A stretch of 64,000 nucleotides of DNA from CAZOWL01 sp964583605 (lineage in GTDB: Bacteria > Pseudomonadota > Gammaproteobacteria > Chromatiales > Chromatiaceae), in the NCBI GenBank assembly GCA_964583605.1, contig CAZOWL010000008.1, forward strand, positions 8,537-72,536, written 5' to 3'. The notes beneath the pieces were generated by a model that worked only from the letters and a program-made list of their open reading frames with translations, was not told where the DNA came from and did not search any database. The translations under genes and the position numbers were made by a program. Positions 45,889-56,803 of the stretch are shown in pieces; position 1 is the first letter of the stretch, and the number at the start of each line of letters is the position of its first letter.

Positions 45889-46560
45889 ATGCCAGAGGTC
45901 AGCGGTATCGATCCTGCCCGGTTCAACATGGTTCTGCAACAAGTCCGCCCTTGGGGGGTGTTAGACGATCGGGTGTTGGGCGTCATGGCGGAAGTCCCCC
46001 GAGAGCGCTTTGTCCCGGATGCTTATCGCAGTCTGGCCTATGCCGACATCGAGGTGCCGCTCACCGCCGAGCGGGCCATGTTGGCCCCCAAGATCGTCGG
46101 CCGAATGCTTCAGGCGCTTCAGGTCCGGCCAGGTGAGCGCGCGTTGGAGGTCGGAATCGGCAGCGGATATGTCGCCGCCTGTCTTGCGCGTCTGGGCGCA
46201 CAGATCCTGAGCCTCGAGTGGGATGTCGACCTGGCGCAATCGGCCAGACAACGGCTCACCGCGCTTGCGGTGACGGGCGTCGAGATAAAGGTCGCGGATG
46301 CGTTCGCGGGTCCGATAGAAGGCGGTCCGTTTGATGTCATCGCCGTCAATGGCTCGCTTCCGAGTGAGGCGCGATTGGCGGTCCTCAAGGCGCAGCTCGC
46401 CGACAAGGGCCGGTTGTTTGCGGTTGTCGGCCAGCTGCCCCTGATGCGGGTGCTACGCATTACACGGGTCGGGGCGATGGATTTTCGCAGGGAGGTCCTC
46501 TTTGAGACCTGCGTTTCGGCACTGACTCGCGTGCCGGAGCCGGTCGAGTTCGTCTTCTAG
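45889..46560 (+). CDS. pcm: Protein-L-isoaspartate O-methyltransferase-like protein
   Basis: A 223-residue member of the PCMT family, which methylates isoaspartyl residues in damaged proteins. SAM-binding motif I is ALEVGIGSGYVAACLA, and the region PRERFVPDAYRSLAYADIEV is typical of the short proteobacterial relatives. The usual motif GTxG reads VNGSLPSE. The ATG at 45889 was chosen; the frame upstream overlaps rnhA and is unlike the family. True substrate activity is not certain. Confidence 0.85.
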   Translation: MPEVSGIDPARFNMVLQQVRPWGVLDDRVLGVMAEVPRERFVPDAYRSLAYADIEVPLTAERAMLAPKIVGRMLQALQVRPGERALEVGIGSGYVAACLARLGAQILSLEWDVDLAQSARQRLTALAVTGVEIKVADAFAGPIEGGPFDVIAVNGSLPSEARLAVLKAQLADKGRLFAVVGQLPLMRVLRITRVGAMDFRREVLFETCVSALTRVPEPVEFVF

Positions 46561-46567
46561 CCGGCAC

Positions 46568-46894
46568 GTGCCGATGCGCCACTGGACACCGGTCGAGCTC
46601 GAGGCGCGGCTCGGCTTCGGAGAGAATCCCCCGTTTCTGCTCGATGTCCGTGAGCCATGGGAGTACAGCATTTGCCGAATTGATGGGGCGTTGCTGATCC
46701 CGATGCGGCAGCTTCCAGCGCGGGTCGAGGAGCTCGACCCCGATCGCGAGACGGTCGTGATCTGTCATCACGGCATTCGCAGCTATCAAGTGGGCTGTTT
46801 TCTGGAGCAGCGGGGTTTCACGCGGGTGATCAACCTTCACGGAGGGCTGGCCGCTTGGGCGCGGGATGTGGACGCGACCATGCCGGTATACTAA
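46568..46894 (+). CDS. Rhodanese-like sulfurtransferase
   Basis: A single-domain rhodanese of 108 residues. The active-site loop reads ICHHGIRSYQVGCFL, with the catalytic Cys and the CxxGxRS pattern, and LLDVREPWEYSICRIDGALL matches the domain's first motif. It handles sulfane sulfur; the partner is unknown. A GTG (46568) or an ATG (46574) can start it. It follows pcm by 7 bases, so the two are likely co-transcribed. Confidence 0.88.
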   Translation: MPMRHWTPVELEARLGFGENPPFLLDVREPWEYSICRIDGALLIPMRQLPARVEELDPDRETVVICHHGIRSYQVGCFLEQRGFTRVINLHGGLAAWARDVDATMPVY

Positions 46895-46966
46895 GCCATA
46901 ACCCTCCGAACCGGCACGTGCGCCCTGGTTTCCCGGATATTTGAAGTAGCATGACGGAGGACCGAA

Positions 46967-47544
46967 TGAGCATACACCAGGTTGATTTTCCGCTCTGCCA
47001 AAGCCGCTATTCGCTCTTGCTCATCATTGATGCTCAGGAACGACTCGCTGCGGCGATGCCCAAAGACGAGGCGGCTGAGACTATCTCCAACATCAGCCGG
47101 CTCGCCGAGGCGGCGCAGATCCTCAATGTACCCATCATCTGGGCCGAACAGAATCCGCAGGGGCTTGGGCGCACCGTCGAGGCGATTCGACGACACCTGC
47201 CGGTCGACGCCTCCCCAACCGAGAAGACCTGTTTTTCGAGCTGCACGGCTGGTGGCTTCGAGCGGGCGTTGACGCATGAGCCGGATCGCAAGCAAGTGGT
47301 CCTTGTCGGGATGGATGCGCATATCGGTGTCGCCCAGACGGCCTCCGGACTGCAACGCTGGGGCTACCAGGTCTTTATCGCCGAAGACGGCATCTGTTGC
47401 CGTAAGCCTGGGTATAAGCACAACGCCCTCGCGCGGATGAGGCACTGCGGTCTGCATGTCACCAATGCCGAATCAATCGTCTTCGAATGGCTGCAGGATT
47501 CTTCCCACGAGCGGTTCCGCGATGTGCTGAAGCTCTTCAGGTGA
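46967..47544 (+). CDS. Isochorismatase-family protein lacking the catalytic Cys
   Basis: A 192-residue Rossmann-like hydrolase of the isochorismatase/YcaC superfamily. The catalytic Asp is in LLIIDAQERL and the Lys in PTEKTCFSSCT. The position that normally holds the nucleophile, as in ExHVCVxxT, reads DAHIGVAQT: Gly in place of Cys. The protein is otherwise complete, so it may bind a ligand without hydrolysing it, or act by another route. I chose the ATG at 46967 (MSIHQVDFPL); 46951 is an alternative. Confidence 0.82.
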
Positions 47545-47740
47545 TCGCAGCCTTGTACGGCGGGAAGGCTCTGACGTCTGAGCAGCGGCCACCGCGCCAC
47601 TGACGTCGAGCCTGTGCCCGTGGTGGTCCAAGCGGACTCGGCGCACGCGCGGCGCCGTGTCCTGCCCCGCTTGACCCGCAAGCCCTCCCGAGCCTAGGCT
47701 TCCGTGGCCCTACCCCGACGCGAGCCGGCGCTGCTATTCC

Positions 47741-49516
47741 GTGTACCAGAAGTACTTCGGCCTCAGGGAGCCTAGCTTCTCGATTGCGCCGGATCCCGAG
47801 TATCTCTACCTCAGCGAGCAGCACAGGGAGGCCCTGGCCCACCTGCTTTACGGGGCCAGCGCGGCGGGTGGCTTCGTGCTTCTCACCGGCGAGGTCGGCA
47901 CCGGTAAGACCACGGTCTGCCGGGCCTTCTTGGATCAATTGCCGGTCGAGGTCGAGGTGGCGCTCGTCCTGAACCCGGCTGTGAGTGGCTTCGAGCTGTT
48001 GCGGACCATATGCGATGAGCTGCAAATTTCCATTGCCCCGGAAGAGCGCTCCATCAAGTATTTGATCGATCAACTTAATCTTTATCTTCTCGACGCGCAT
48101 GCCAGGGGCCGGCGACCGGTACTGATGATCGATGAGGCCCAGGCGCTCCGGCCACGCGTGTTGGAACTGGTGCGCCTGCTCACCAACCTGGAGACGAACA
48201 AGCACAAGCTCCTGCAGATCTTTCTCGTTGGCCAGCCGGAGCTGCGCCATGTCATCGACAGCGACGCGATGCGGCAGCTTCGTCAGCGCATTACCGCCCG
48301 TTTCCACCTCGGGCCGTTGAGCGCGGCCGAGACGGCGGCCTATATCCGCCACCGCTTGGCAGTGGCGGGTGTCGACCGGCCGTTGTTCACACCGCGCGCG
48401 GTGCGCCGGGTCCATGCGTTGACCGGCGGTGTGCCGCGACTGATCAATATCCTCTGCGATCGCGCCTTGCTTGGGGCCTGTGTCCGACGCAGTCTCCTGG
48501 TCACGCCACGTCTTGTCGCCCGCGCGGCGCGCGAGCTGCGTGGGGACGAACGCCCAAGGAGAAGGTTGGCCCCCCCAAGGCCCGTGTTCCTCTTGGCCCT
48601 GCTCATGACGCTTGTATTCGCCGGCGTTTGGCTTACACGGGATCGGCTTGCGGCCGGTGGTGAGCAAGAGCTCCGGCGGCGGTTGGTGGCGTGGCTCGGA
48701 GAGGGCTTGGAGGACGACTTACGGCGAGCCGATCGTGGCACAGGCCCCTTGGCGGCCGCGGTGGGCGGTGATGGCGCGGCGCTGATCGCCCCGGCCCGGC
48801 AGCTGGCGGCGGACCCGGTCATCACGGAGCCGACTGACGGGCAGCCTCTCCCGCAGGCTGCCGAGGAAAATAGATCGCTTGTGTCACTCGAGCCGGAGAC
48901 CCAGCCCGAGCCAGCTGCCTGGGTAATGGACCGCGAAGAGGCCCTATCTCTCCTGCTGCGGCGGTGGGGTGTCGAGGTCACCGGCTTTGACGGCGGGTCC
49001 GATCCATGTCAGCGTATCGCGAGCTTCGGATTGCGCTGCGAGGAGGAGGAAGGCGATTGGGGTCATGTGCGGTTCTTCAACCGTCCGGTGCTTCTCCGGG
49101 TCTCCGCTGCAGAGGGCGGCGATGGATTTCTCGTCCTCGGCGCGTTGGCCGATGACATAGCGATCCTGGACCGGCCGGATCAGACTGGGCGGGTCCCGCT
49201 CTCGGAAATAAACGACCTATGGACGGGTGAGTATCTGCTGATTTGGCAGCCGCCTCCTGTTGGGGTCTCCATGATCGGTGATGGCTCCTCCGGCGAGTCC
49301 GTTCGATGGCTGCGCAAGCTGCTGGCGCGGGTCCCGGGCCTAGAGCTCTCCGACACCGATTCCGGACGCTTCGATGCCGGCCTGGACGCCGCGCTGCGGC
49401 GTTTTCAGGCCGGTCGCGGATTGGCCGCGGACGGGGTCGCCGGTTACCGTACCTTGATTCAGCTACACAATGTCGTCGACATGCCCGGGGTCCCAAAGCT
49501 GATCGAGGTGCCCTAG
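47741..49516 (+). CDS. gspA: ExeA/GspA-type AAA ATPase with peptidoglycan-binding region
   Basis: GspA (ExeA) works with GspB to place the type II secretin in the outer membrane and binds peptidoglycan. The 591-residue protein begins VYQKYFGLREPSFSIAPDP (GTG start) and has a P-loop GEVGTGKTTVCRAF, Walker B LMIDEAQAL and a C-terminal ATPase part to about 270. One membrane helix is at about 280-300 (VFLLALLMTLVFAGVWL), then a periplasmic part with a peptidoglycan-binding motif (DAALRRFQAGRGLAADGVAG) near the end. No other gsp genes are in the window. Confidence 0.92.
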   Translation: MYQKYFGLREPSFSIAPDPEYLYLSEQHREALAHLLYGASAAGGFVLLTGEVGTGKTTVCRAFLDQLPVEVEVALVLNPAVSGFELLRTICDELQISIAPEERSIKYLIDQLNLYLLDAHARGRRPVLMIDEAQALRPRVLELVRLLTNLETNKHKLLQIFLVGQPELRHVIDSDAMRQLRQRITARFHLGPLSAAETAAYIRHRLAVAGVDRPLFTPRAVRRVHALTGGVPRLINILCDRALLGACVRRSLLVTPRLVARAARELRGDERPRRRLAPPRPVFLLALLMTLVFAGVWLTRDRLAAGGEQELRRRLVAWLGEGLEDDLRRADRGTGPLAAAVGGDGAALIAPARQLAADPVITEPTDGQPLPQAAEENRSLVSLEPETQPEPAAWVMDREEALSLLLRRWGVEVTGFDGGSDPCQRIASFGLRCEEEEGDWGHVRFFNRPVLLRVSAAEGGDGFLVLGALADDIAILDRPDQTGRVPLSEINDLWTGEYLLIWQPPPVGVSMIGDGSSGESVRWLRKLLARVPGLELSDTDSGRFDAGLDAALRRFQAGRGLAADGVAGYRTLIQLHNVVDMPGVPKLIEVP

Positions 49517-49519
49517 CCT

Positions 49520-50371
49520 ATGTCCTTTATTCTCGAGGCCCTGAAGAGATCTCAGCAGGAGCGTGCCCTCGGACAAGTGCCGAGGATTGACACGGGAATC
49601 CTTGTCGAGGAGGCGCCGTCGCCGGTGCCCAATCCGTGGGTGTTGCTTGCCCTGGGGCTTGCCGGTATCGCCGTGGGGATCGCGCTTTACGCGGTGCTGC
49701 GCACTCCGCAGGTGCCGGTCGCGGCCGAGTCGCTGGTCTTGTCGTCGCCTCCGTCTCCGAGCTCTCGTGGGGGCGAGACGGGTGGGCCGTACAGCCCGGC
49801 TATCGACCCAGGCCTGGCTCCGGCAAGGACTTCGGTGTTGCCTCTGACCAATGCGCACCACTTGGAGACTGGCCCAACGGCTGCCGCTCTGGATCCTGGG
49901 CGACCCTTTGAGCCCGGGTCAAGCTTCGGTCCTATCCCGCCTGGCGCTGAGGCGCCGCCGCCGCGCGCCTCTCGGCCTAGGCGCGTCGAAGAGGTGACAC
50001 CTGCCACCGGATCTGCAGTGACCGCCATCCCGGCTGACCTAATCGAAGACATCGCGAGCTTCAAGGATCAGCTGCTACGCGAGCGACAGGGCGCACCGGC
50101 CCCGGAGATCGCGCGATGAGGGCGAGCTGCGGAGCAGGTCCCGGGCGCATCACGCGAGAAGGGCCTGCGGGAGGACGTTGGTGCCTGCCTTCCCGCATTC
50201 CTCATCACGGCTCATGTCTATGACCCAAAACCGGCCAGGCGCTTCGTCGTCATCAATTCCCTGAGATACGCGGAGGGAGAGCGAACCCGTGAGGGTCTCG
50301 AGGTGCACGAAATCCAGCCCGAAGGCGTGGTGCTAAGCTTTGCTGGTCATCGCTTTTTCCGCCGGCGTTGA
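49520..50371 (+). pseudogene. gspB: GspB (ExeB) interrupted by an in-frame TGA
   Basis: GspB is the bitopic partner of GspA. The N-terminal part begins MSFILEALKRSQQERALGQV, the exact GspB signature, and has one helix (WVLLALGLAGIAVGIALYAV, about residues 39-58) and a Pro-rich periplasmic stretch. It stops at a TGA at 50117-50119. The same frame continues without interruption to 50371 and reads HVYDPKPARRFVVINSLRYA, then EVHEIQPEGVVLSFAGHRFF, the conserved C-terminal GspB domain. So one nonsense codon splits the gene; no frame change is needed. It begins three bases after gspA ends. The shortened 199-residue product would lack the domain that contacts the secretin. Confidence 0.82.
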
Positions 50372-50504
50372 GATGCCTGGCTGCTCGTTCGAAGGTGATC
50401 ATGAGCACGCGAGCGCGCACTGTGTCCAAGGCGGTCCCGGTCAGCGCGGCATGTCTGACTCCACCAAAACCGTGCAGCAAGAACGGTATCTTTGCCCCGT
50501 CTGA

Positions 50505-52409
50505 TTATTCCAAGACAGCACAGCGCTTGTTGGTGCAGGAGGCGCTCACGCCGGGGCTAGATCCGGGGAGCTCGAAGTCTTCCAGGGGAAATGGTGCGCC
50601 AAGCCCAAATCCCTGACCGTAGTCGACGCCGATTTGGCGCAGGGTCTCGATCAGCACCTCGTCCTCGGCCCATTCGGCAATCGTTCGTAAGCCCAGGGCG
50701 TGACCGATCTGGTTCATCGATTCGACAATCGCTCGATTGACTGGGTTGCGCACGATGCCGCGCACGAAGCCTCCGTCGATCTTCAGATAGCTGACCGGCA
50801 ATTCACGCAGATAGAGATAAGACGAGAGTCCGGCGCCGAAGTCGTCGAGCGCGAAGCGACATCCCAATCGGCCAAGCTCCTGCATGAAGTCGCGGGCTTG
50901 CTCAAGGCTCGCTATTGCGGCGGTCTCGGTCATCTCAAAACAGATGGTCGAATGGGGCACCTGCCAGTCGAAGAACTGCCGCTTCAAGAAGCGCAGGAAG
51001 CCTTCGTCGTTCACCGATGTGCCGGATAGATTGATGGCGAAAAGGAAGCGGCCGGGGTGCTGTTTGTGCCAGCGCCGTAGGTTCCGCGCCTGGGTGCTGA
51101 AGAGGTGCGAGATGACCCAGCGGTCGATCGCAGGCATGAGTATGAAACGCTCCGCCGCTGGGATGAAACGGTCCGGAATGACGACATGGCCCGCCTCGTC
51201 GATCATCCGCACGAGGATCTCGTAATGGGGCGCTCCTTGCGCGCGATTGCGCAGCGCCCGGATCGGTTGAGCGAGCAGGCAGAAGCGACCGTCTTTTAAG
51301 GCTTGGGCGATGACCGCAACCAGACGCATATCACCGTGCTGGCGGATCACATCAGCATCGCCGTAATTGTAGACGTGAAGGCGATCGCGTCCCTTATGCT
51401 TGGCTACGTGGCAGGCGATATCGGCCTTGCTGAGAGCCGTCGACGCGCTCTCATCCTCCGGCTTGAACAGGCTCAGCCCGATGCTCACGGCGACGTCAAG
51501 CGTCGTGTCTCGCCAGGTGAAGGGGAAGCCGCGAACTGTTTGCAGGAGGTCCTTGCAGCTACGCTTGATCTCAGTGTCGGTTTGATCAAGAGCCAACGCG
51601 GCGAACTCATCCCCACCAATCCGACCCAGGATCCAGCTGCGCCCTAGTTTGCCCTGGAAGAGGAGCGCCAGCTCCTGCAGGAGCTTGTCGCCGGCGCCAT
51701 GGCCGTAGGTGTTGTTGACGAGCTTCAATCGGTCGACATCGATGACGCACAATGCGTGCATCGTGTCGCGCTTGGCCCCCTCGATCAACATGATCTCCAG
51801 CCGCCGCTCGAATTCGCGCCGATTGAGCAGGCCGGTAAGCACGTCGTATTGGCGCAGGTAAGCCGCCTGTGTCTCCTGCTGCTCGTCCTCCGTGAGGTCC
51901 TTGGCTAAGATTAGGAGCCGCCTGCGTCCGCCGGTCTGCAGATGGTGGACCCACAGCCGTATCGGGATCGCCGTGTCACCGCCGCGCTGCGCCTGGGCGT
52001 CCCGCACGAGGTAGCCCCCGTTGGGCTCGTCCGTGAGAATGGGCCAGGCGAGCAGATCGAAATCGCCATTACTGGCCGCCAGCAAGGATGTGAAGGGGCG
52101 GCCGACGACGTCCTCGGCCAAGTGCCCGAAAACCAGCTCGGCCCCAGGATTGAAGACCTCGATCTTGCCCCTGTCGTCGCACAGGAGGATGCCCTCATGG
52201 GCGGCACGCAGTACTCCGTCGAGGGTCTGGCTCGCCTCGTCCAGCTGCGCGACGCTCATGACTGGGTCCGCTGCTCGCTGTGGTCGGTTAAGCAATGCAG
52301 ACCGAGCGCCGATACCCGCAGGGCGCGACAATCGGAGAGCCCACCAGCCGAAGAAGGTTCCCGCGGCGAGCGCGACGGCAAGGCCTGTGACAGCGGAGAC
52401 ATCATCCAC
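50505..52409 (-). CDS. PAS-GGDEF-EAL signalling protein (c-di-GMP turnover)
   Basis: A 634-residue protein with one N-terminal helix (VALAAGTFFGWWALRL), a PAS domain (about 60-180, LCDDRGKIEVFNPGAELVFG), a GGDEF domain (about 190-350, with the intact motif GRIGGDEFAAL) and an EAL domain. The EAL motif reads YEILVRM, which keeps the catalytic Glu. NLSGTSV, CFEMTETA, ALDDFGAGLSS, YLKIDGGFV and GQGFGLG supply the other catalytic residues. Both synthase and phosphodiesterase sites look usable. It lies alone between gspB and ettA, convergent with gspB. Confidence 0.93.
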   Translation of the reverse strand: MDDVSAVTGLAVALAAGTFFGWWALRLSRPAGIGARSALLNRPQRAADPVMSVAQLDEASQTLDGVLRAAHEGILLCDDRGKIEVFNPGAELVFGHLAEDVVGRPFTSLLAASNGDFDLLAWPILTDEPNGGYLVRDAQAQRGGDTAIPIRLWVHHLQTGGRRRLLILAKDLTEDEQQETQAAYLRQYDVLTGLLNRREFERRLEIMLIEGAKRDTMHALCVIDVDRLKLVNNTYGHGAGDKLLQELALLFQGKLGRSWILGRIGGDEFAALALDQTDTEIKRSCKDLLQTVRGFPFTWRDTTLDVAVSIGLSLFKPEDESASTALSKADIACHVAKHKGRDRLHVYNYGDADVIRQHGDMRLVAVIAQALKDGRFCLLAQPIRALRNRAQGAPHYEILVRMIDEAGHVVIPDRFIPAAERFILMPAIDRWVISHLFSTQARNLRRWHKQHPGRFLFAINLSGTSVNDEGFLRFLKRQFFDWQVPHSTICFEMTETAAIASLEQARDFMQELGRLGCRFALDDFGAGLSSYLYLRELPVSYLKIDGGFVRGIVRNPVNRAIVESMNQIGHALGLRTIAEWAEDEVLIETLRQIGVDYGQGFGLGAPFPLEDFELPGSSPGVSASCTNKRCAVLE

Positions 52410-52450
52410 CGGTCTGTTTCTCGCGTGGCGCCTTCATGGACGTCTCAATC

Positions 52451-54118
<1,668 letters not shown>

Positions 54119-54272
54119 CGAGATCCTTAGATTGAATGCTGCATCGTGGCCGCTGCGCGCCTGCCAGGCGCCGCAGAGGTGTTTAGGATGGAAATTCTGC
54201 CCGGTCAAGCAGGAAATGTCCAAGCATCGGCTGAGGATTCGTCCTTAAACAATTGCCAACACGGTTCTTGGG

Positions 54273-54405
54273 CGCGCTTCGCAATGAAGTCCGCGCAGCA
54301 TATTCGCTCCCTCGCCCTTTGGCAGAGGGTTAGGGTGAGGGATCGATTAGGGGCGAGGCGACCATTCACCATCCGGAGTGACTCGCCTCGCCCCTGGTTG
54401 GCGAG
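54273..54405 (+). repeat. Dispersed intergenic repeat, copy D
   Basis: Plus-orientation copy between ettA and the secreted Cys-rich protein gene. It has TGGCAGAGGGTTAGGGTGAG and arms ATTAGGGGCGAGGCGACC and TGACTCGCCTCGCCCCTGGT. The left edge shares GCTTCGCAATGAAGTCCGCG with copy E, which shows that the repeat extends about 35 bases left of the core. Confidence 0.8.
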
Positions 54406-54560
54406 CGCGTGGTGGTGCTCGAGCGTGCCAAGCCCTGCTCCGACTCGCTCCCGCCGCGCTATGCTGTAAGGGAGAGTCGGTCTTCGGCGGCGGCCGACGT
54501 GTCGTGGCCGATCGGCTGGGTCTCGAGGCCTGCGGGAACGCTGACCAAATCGCGTGCTGA

Positions 54561-54581
54561 TATTGGCCATGGATGGGCCAA
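54561..54581. promoter_or_regulatory. Perfect seven-base inverted repeat before the Cys-rich protein gene
   Basis: ATTGGCC and GGCCAAT arms are separated by seven bases (ATGGATG) at about 54561-54581, roughly 40 bases upstream of the ATG at 54620. It could be an operator or a leader hairpin. The rest of 54406-54619 shows nothing. Confidence 0.3.
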
Positions 54582-54619
54582 TGATCAGCGTCTCATCCAG
54601 TGAGTGTGGCGAGGGAGAG

Positions 54620-55375
54620 ATGAGCAGCACGGGCGGAGCACGTTTGGCCAGGCGGCGTTCGGGGTCATGGCTCCTGGCCGTTACCGCCGCTATGGCAGTC
54701 TCGTTGGCGCTTGGCGCCGAGGCTTGGGAGCGCGGTCTCGAGCGCGGCGGCCAGCTCTGGGTCGATCCTGACACGCGGCGGGCCTACCGCTCGGACGGTG
54801 CCGCGCCGCGACCCATGTGGGATGGGGTGCATCGTCTTGATGATGGCTCGACGGTCATCATCCACGACGGCGTTGCTGTGCCTACCGAAGAGATGCTCGA
54901 TAGCTGGCGTGACCGCTTGGGACCAAGATCGGAGGATGCGGCGGCGCCCTGCGCCGATCTCGTTAGGCGCACCTGTGGCGCGCGGGAAGAGTGCGCCCGT
55001 TCGCCGGGCTGCCTGCGGGCGCGCCAGCTCCTGACTCAGGAGCGTGCGGAGCAGCGGCTTGCCCTGCTCGCCGCGGGGCCGAGACCTGAGACCCAGACCA
55101 CCGCCACCTGCCGCACGGCGATCGACGATGCGACGCAGTTTCCGCCTTGCGTCCAGAGCGCTCTCGCGACAGGCGGGGCCTGCGAGGCGCTCGTGTCACA
55201 AGCCTGTGGCCCTGATGGCAGCTGCGGTGATCGCGGCGGCTGTGGACCCGCGCGACAGCTGCTCGAGATGCAGAGAGAGGCGGCGCAGCGCCGCGAGGGT
55301 CCGGATGCGCTGGCCGAGATCGAGGCGCAGTGCGCGGAGGCCCAGGCGAGCCCCTTCTTCGCCCCTTGTGAATGA
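54620..55375 (+). CDS. Secreted protein with two Cys-rich repeat units
   Basis: A 251-residue protein with a signal peptide (Arg-rich start, then SWLLAVTAAMAVSLALGAEA), so it is periplasmic or outer-membrane associated. Two similar units follow the N-terminal domain: CADLVRRTCGAREECARSPG with CLRARQLL, and CEALVSQACGPDGSCGDRGG with CGPARQLLEM. Each has four Cys, probably two disulfides. The protein ends CAEAQASPFFAPCE. I chose the ATG at 54620 because GAGGGAGAG directly precedes it. I do not recognise a family with known function. Confidence 0.72.
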   Translation: MSSTGGARLARRRSGSWLLAVTAAMAVSLALGAEAWERGLERGGQLWVDPDTRRAYRSDGAAPRPMWDGVHRLDDGSTVIIHDGVAVPTEEMLDSWRDRLGPRSEDAAAPCADLVRRTCGAREECARSPGCLRARQLLTQERAEQRLALLAAGPRPETQTTATCRTAIDDATQFPPCVQSALATGGACEALVSQACGPDGSCGDRGGCGPARQLLEMQREAAQRREGPDALAEIEAQCAEAQASPFFAPCE

Positions 55376-55441
55376 CGAGGAGGATCTGGATCGGACCCTC
55401 GCACCTCTCCGCGGCTCATGCCGAGCCGCGCAGGTGGACGA

Positions 55442-56803
55442 TCAGGCCACCGAGGGTAGGCCAGCCAGGGCCATTGCTACCTCCGATTCGTCGTAGACGA
55501 GGTCCTGCAGCTTGCCCGCCAAGTAGTCGGTGTACGCCTGCATGTCGAAGTGGCCGTGGCCACACAGGTTGAAGAGGATCGTCTTGGCCTCGCCGCGCTC
55601 GCGACATTTTTCGGCCTCATCGATCGCGGCCCGTACCGCATGATTCGCCTCTGGGGCCGGTATGATTCCCTCGGCGTTCGCGAAGGTCAGTCCCGCAGCG
55701 AAGCACTCGAGCTGGTTGTACGAGCGCGGGGCGATATAGCCGAGCGCCGTCAGGTGGCTGATCTGCGGGGCCATGCCGTGATAGCGCAGGCCGCCAGCGT
55801 GAAAGCCTGGTGGGACGAAGCCCGAGCCCAAGGTGAACATCTTGACTAACGGGGTGAGATGGGCGGTGTCGCCGAAGTCGTAGGCGAACAGGCCCTTGGT
55901 CAGGGTCGGGCAGGCCGAGGGCTCGACGGCGATACATTCGACGTGGCGGCCGCCGCGCAACTGCTCCCCAATGAAGGGGAAGGCGATACCCGCGAAGTTG
56001 CTACCGCCGCCCGTGCAGCCGATTACCTGGTCCGGGTAGTCGCCGGCCATCTCCAACTGCTTCATCGCTTCGAGGCCGGTCACCGTCTGGTGAAGCAGGA
56101 CGTGGTTGAGCACGCTGCCGAGCGCGTAACGTGTATCATCACGTTGGACGGCCATCTCGACGGCCTCGCTGATCGCGATGCCGAGGCTGCCGGTGCTGTC
56201 CGGATGCTCGGCGAGGATCGCCCGCCCGGAGTTGGTCGTGTCGCTCGGGCTCGCGATGCAGCGGGCGCCGAAGGCCTCCATCATGGCGCGGCGGTAGGGC
56301 TTCTGCTGGAAGCTTACCTTGACCATGTACACATCAATCTCGAGACCGAATAGGGCGCCGGCCAATGCGAGCGAGGAGCCCCATTGGCCGGCGCCTGTCT
56401 CGGTGGTGATGCGTTTCACTCCCTCTTGCTTGTTGTAGAAGGCCTGAGCGATCGCCGTGTTGGGCTTGTGGCTGCCGGCAGGGCTGACACCTTCGTATTT
56501 GTAGTAGATCTTGGCCGGTGTGCCGAGCGCCTTTTCCAGCCGTCGGGCGCGAAAGAGGGGCGAGGGCCGCCACTGACGATAGACGTCGCGGACCGGTTCT
56601 GGGATCTCAATCTCGCGCTCTTGACTCATCTCCTGCTCGATGACGGCGCGCGGAAAGATCACTGCGAGCTCGTCGGGAGTGATCGGCTGCTTGGTTCCCG
56701 GGCTCAGGACTGGCGGTAGGGGCTCCGGAAGGTCGGCATTGATGTTGTACCAGGACGCCGGGATCTCCCGCTCGGCGAGCAGGAACTTGACGGTATCGCT
56801 CAT
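55442..56803 (-). CDS. trpB: Tryptophan synthase beta-like protein TrpB2
   Basis: TrpB2 enzymes use PLP to form tryptophan from indole and serine, often without TrpA nearby. The 453-residue protein is longer than TrpB1 (about 400) and has the TrpB2 N-terminal extension (PASWYNINADLPEPLPPV). The PLP Lys is in YKYEGVSPAGSHKPNTA, and the phosphate-binding loop is CTGGGSNFAG. The ATG at 56803 gives MSDTVKFLLAEREIPASWYN. It is not near trpA or other trp genes, so it may salvage indole. Confidence 0.92.
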   Translation of the reverse strand: MSDTVKFLLAEREIPASWYNINADLPEPLPPVLSPGTKQPITPDELAVIFPRAVIEQEMSQEREIEIPEPVRDVYRQWRPSPLFRARRLEKALGTPAKIYYKYEGVSPAGSHKPNTAIAQAFYNKQEGVKRITTETGAGQWGSSLALAGALFGLEIDVYMVKVSFQQKPYRRAMMEAFGARCIASPSDTTNSGRAILAEHPDSTGSLGIAISEAVEMAVQRDDTRYALGSVLNHVLLHQTVTGLEAMKQLEMAGDYPDQVIGCTGGGSNFAGIAFPFIGEQLRGGRHVECIAVEPSACPTLTKGLFAYDFGDTAHLTPLVKMFTLGSGFVPPGFHAGGLRYHGMAPQISHLTALGYIAPRSYNQLECFAAGLTFANAEGIIPAPEANHAVRAAIDEAEKCRERGEAKTILFNLCGHGHFDMQAYTDYLAGKLQDLVYDESEVAMALAGLPSVA

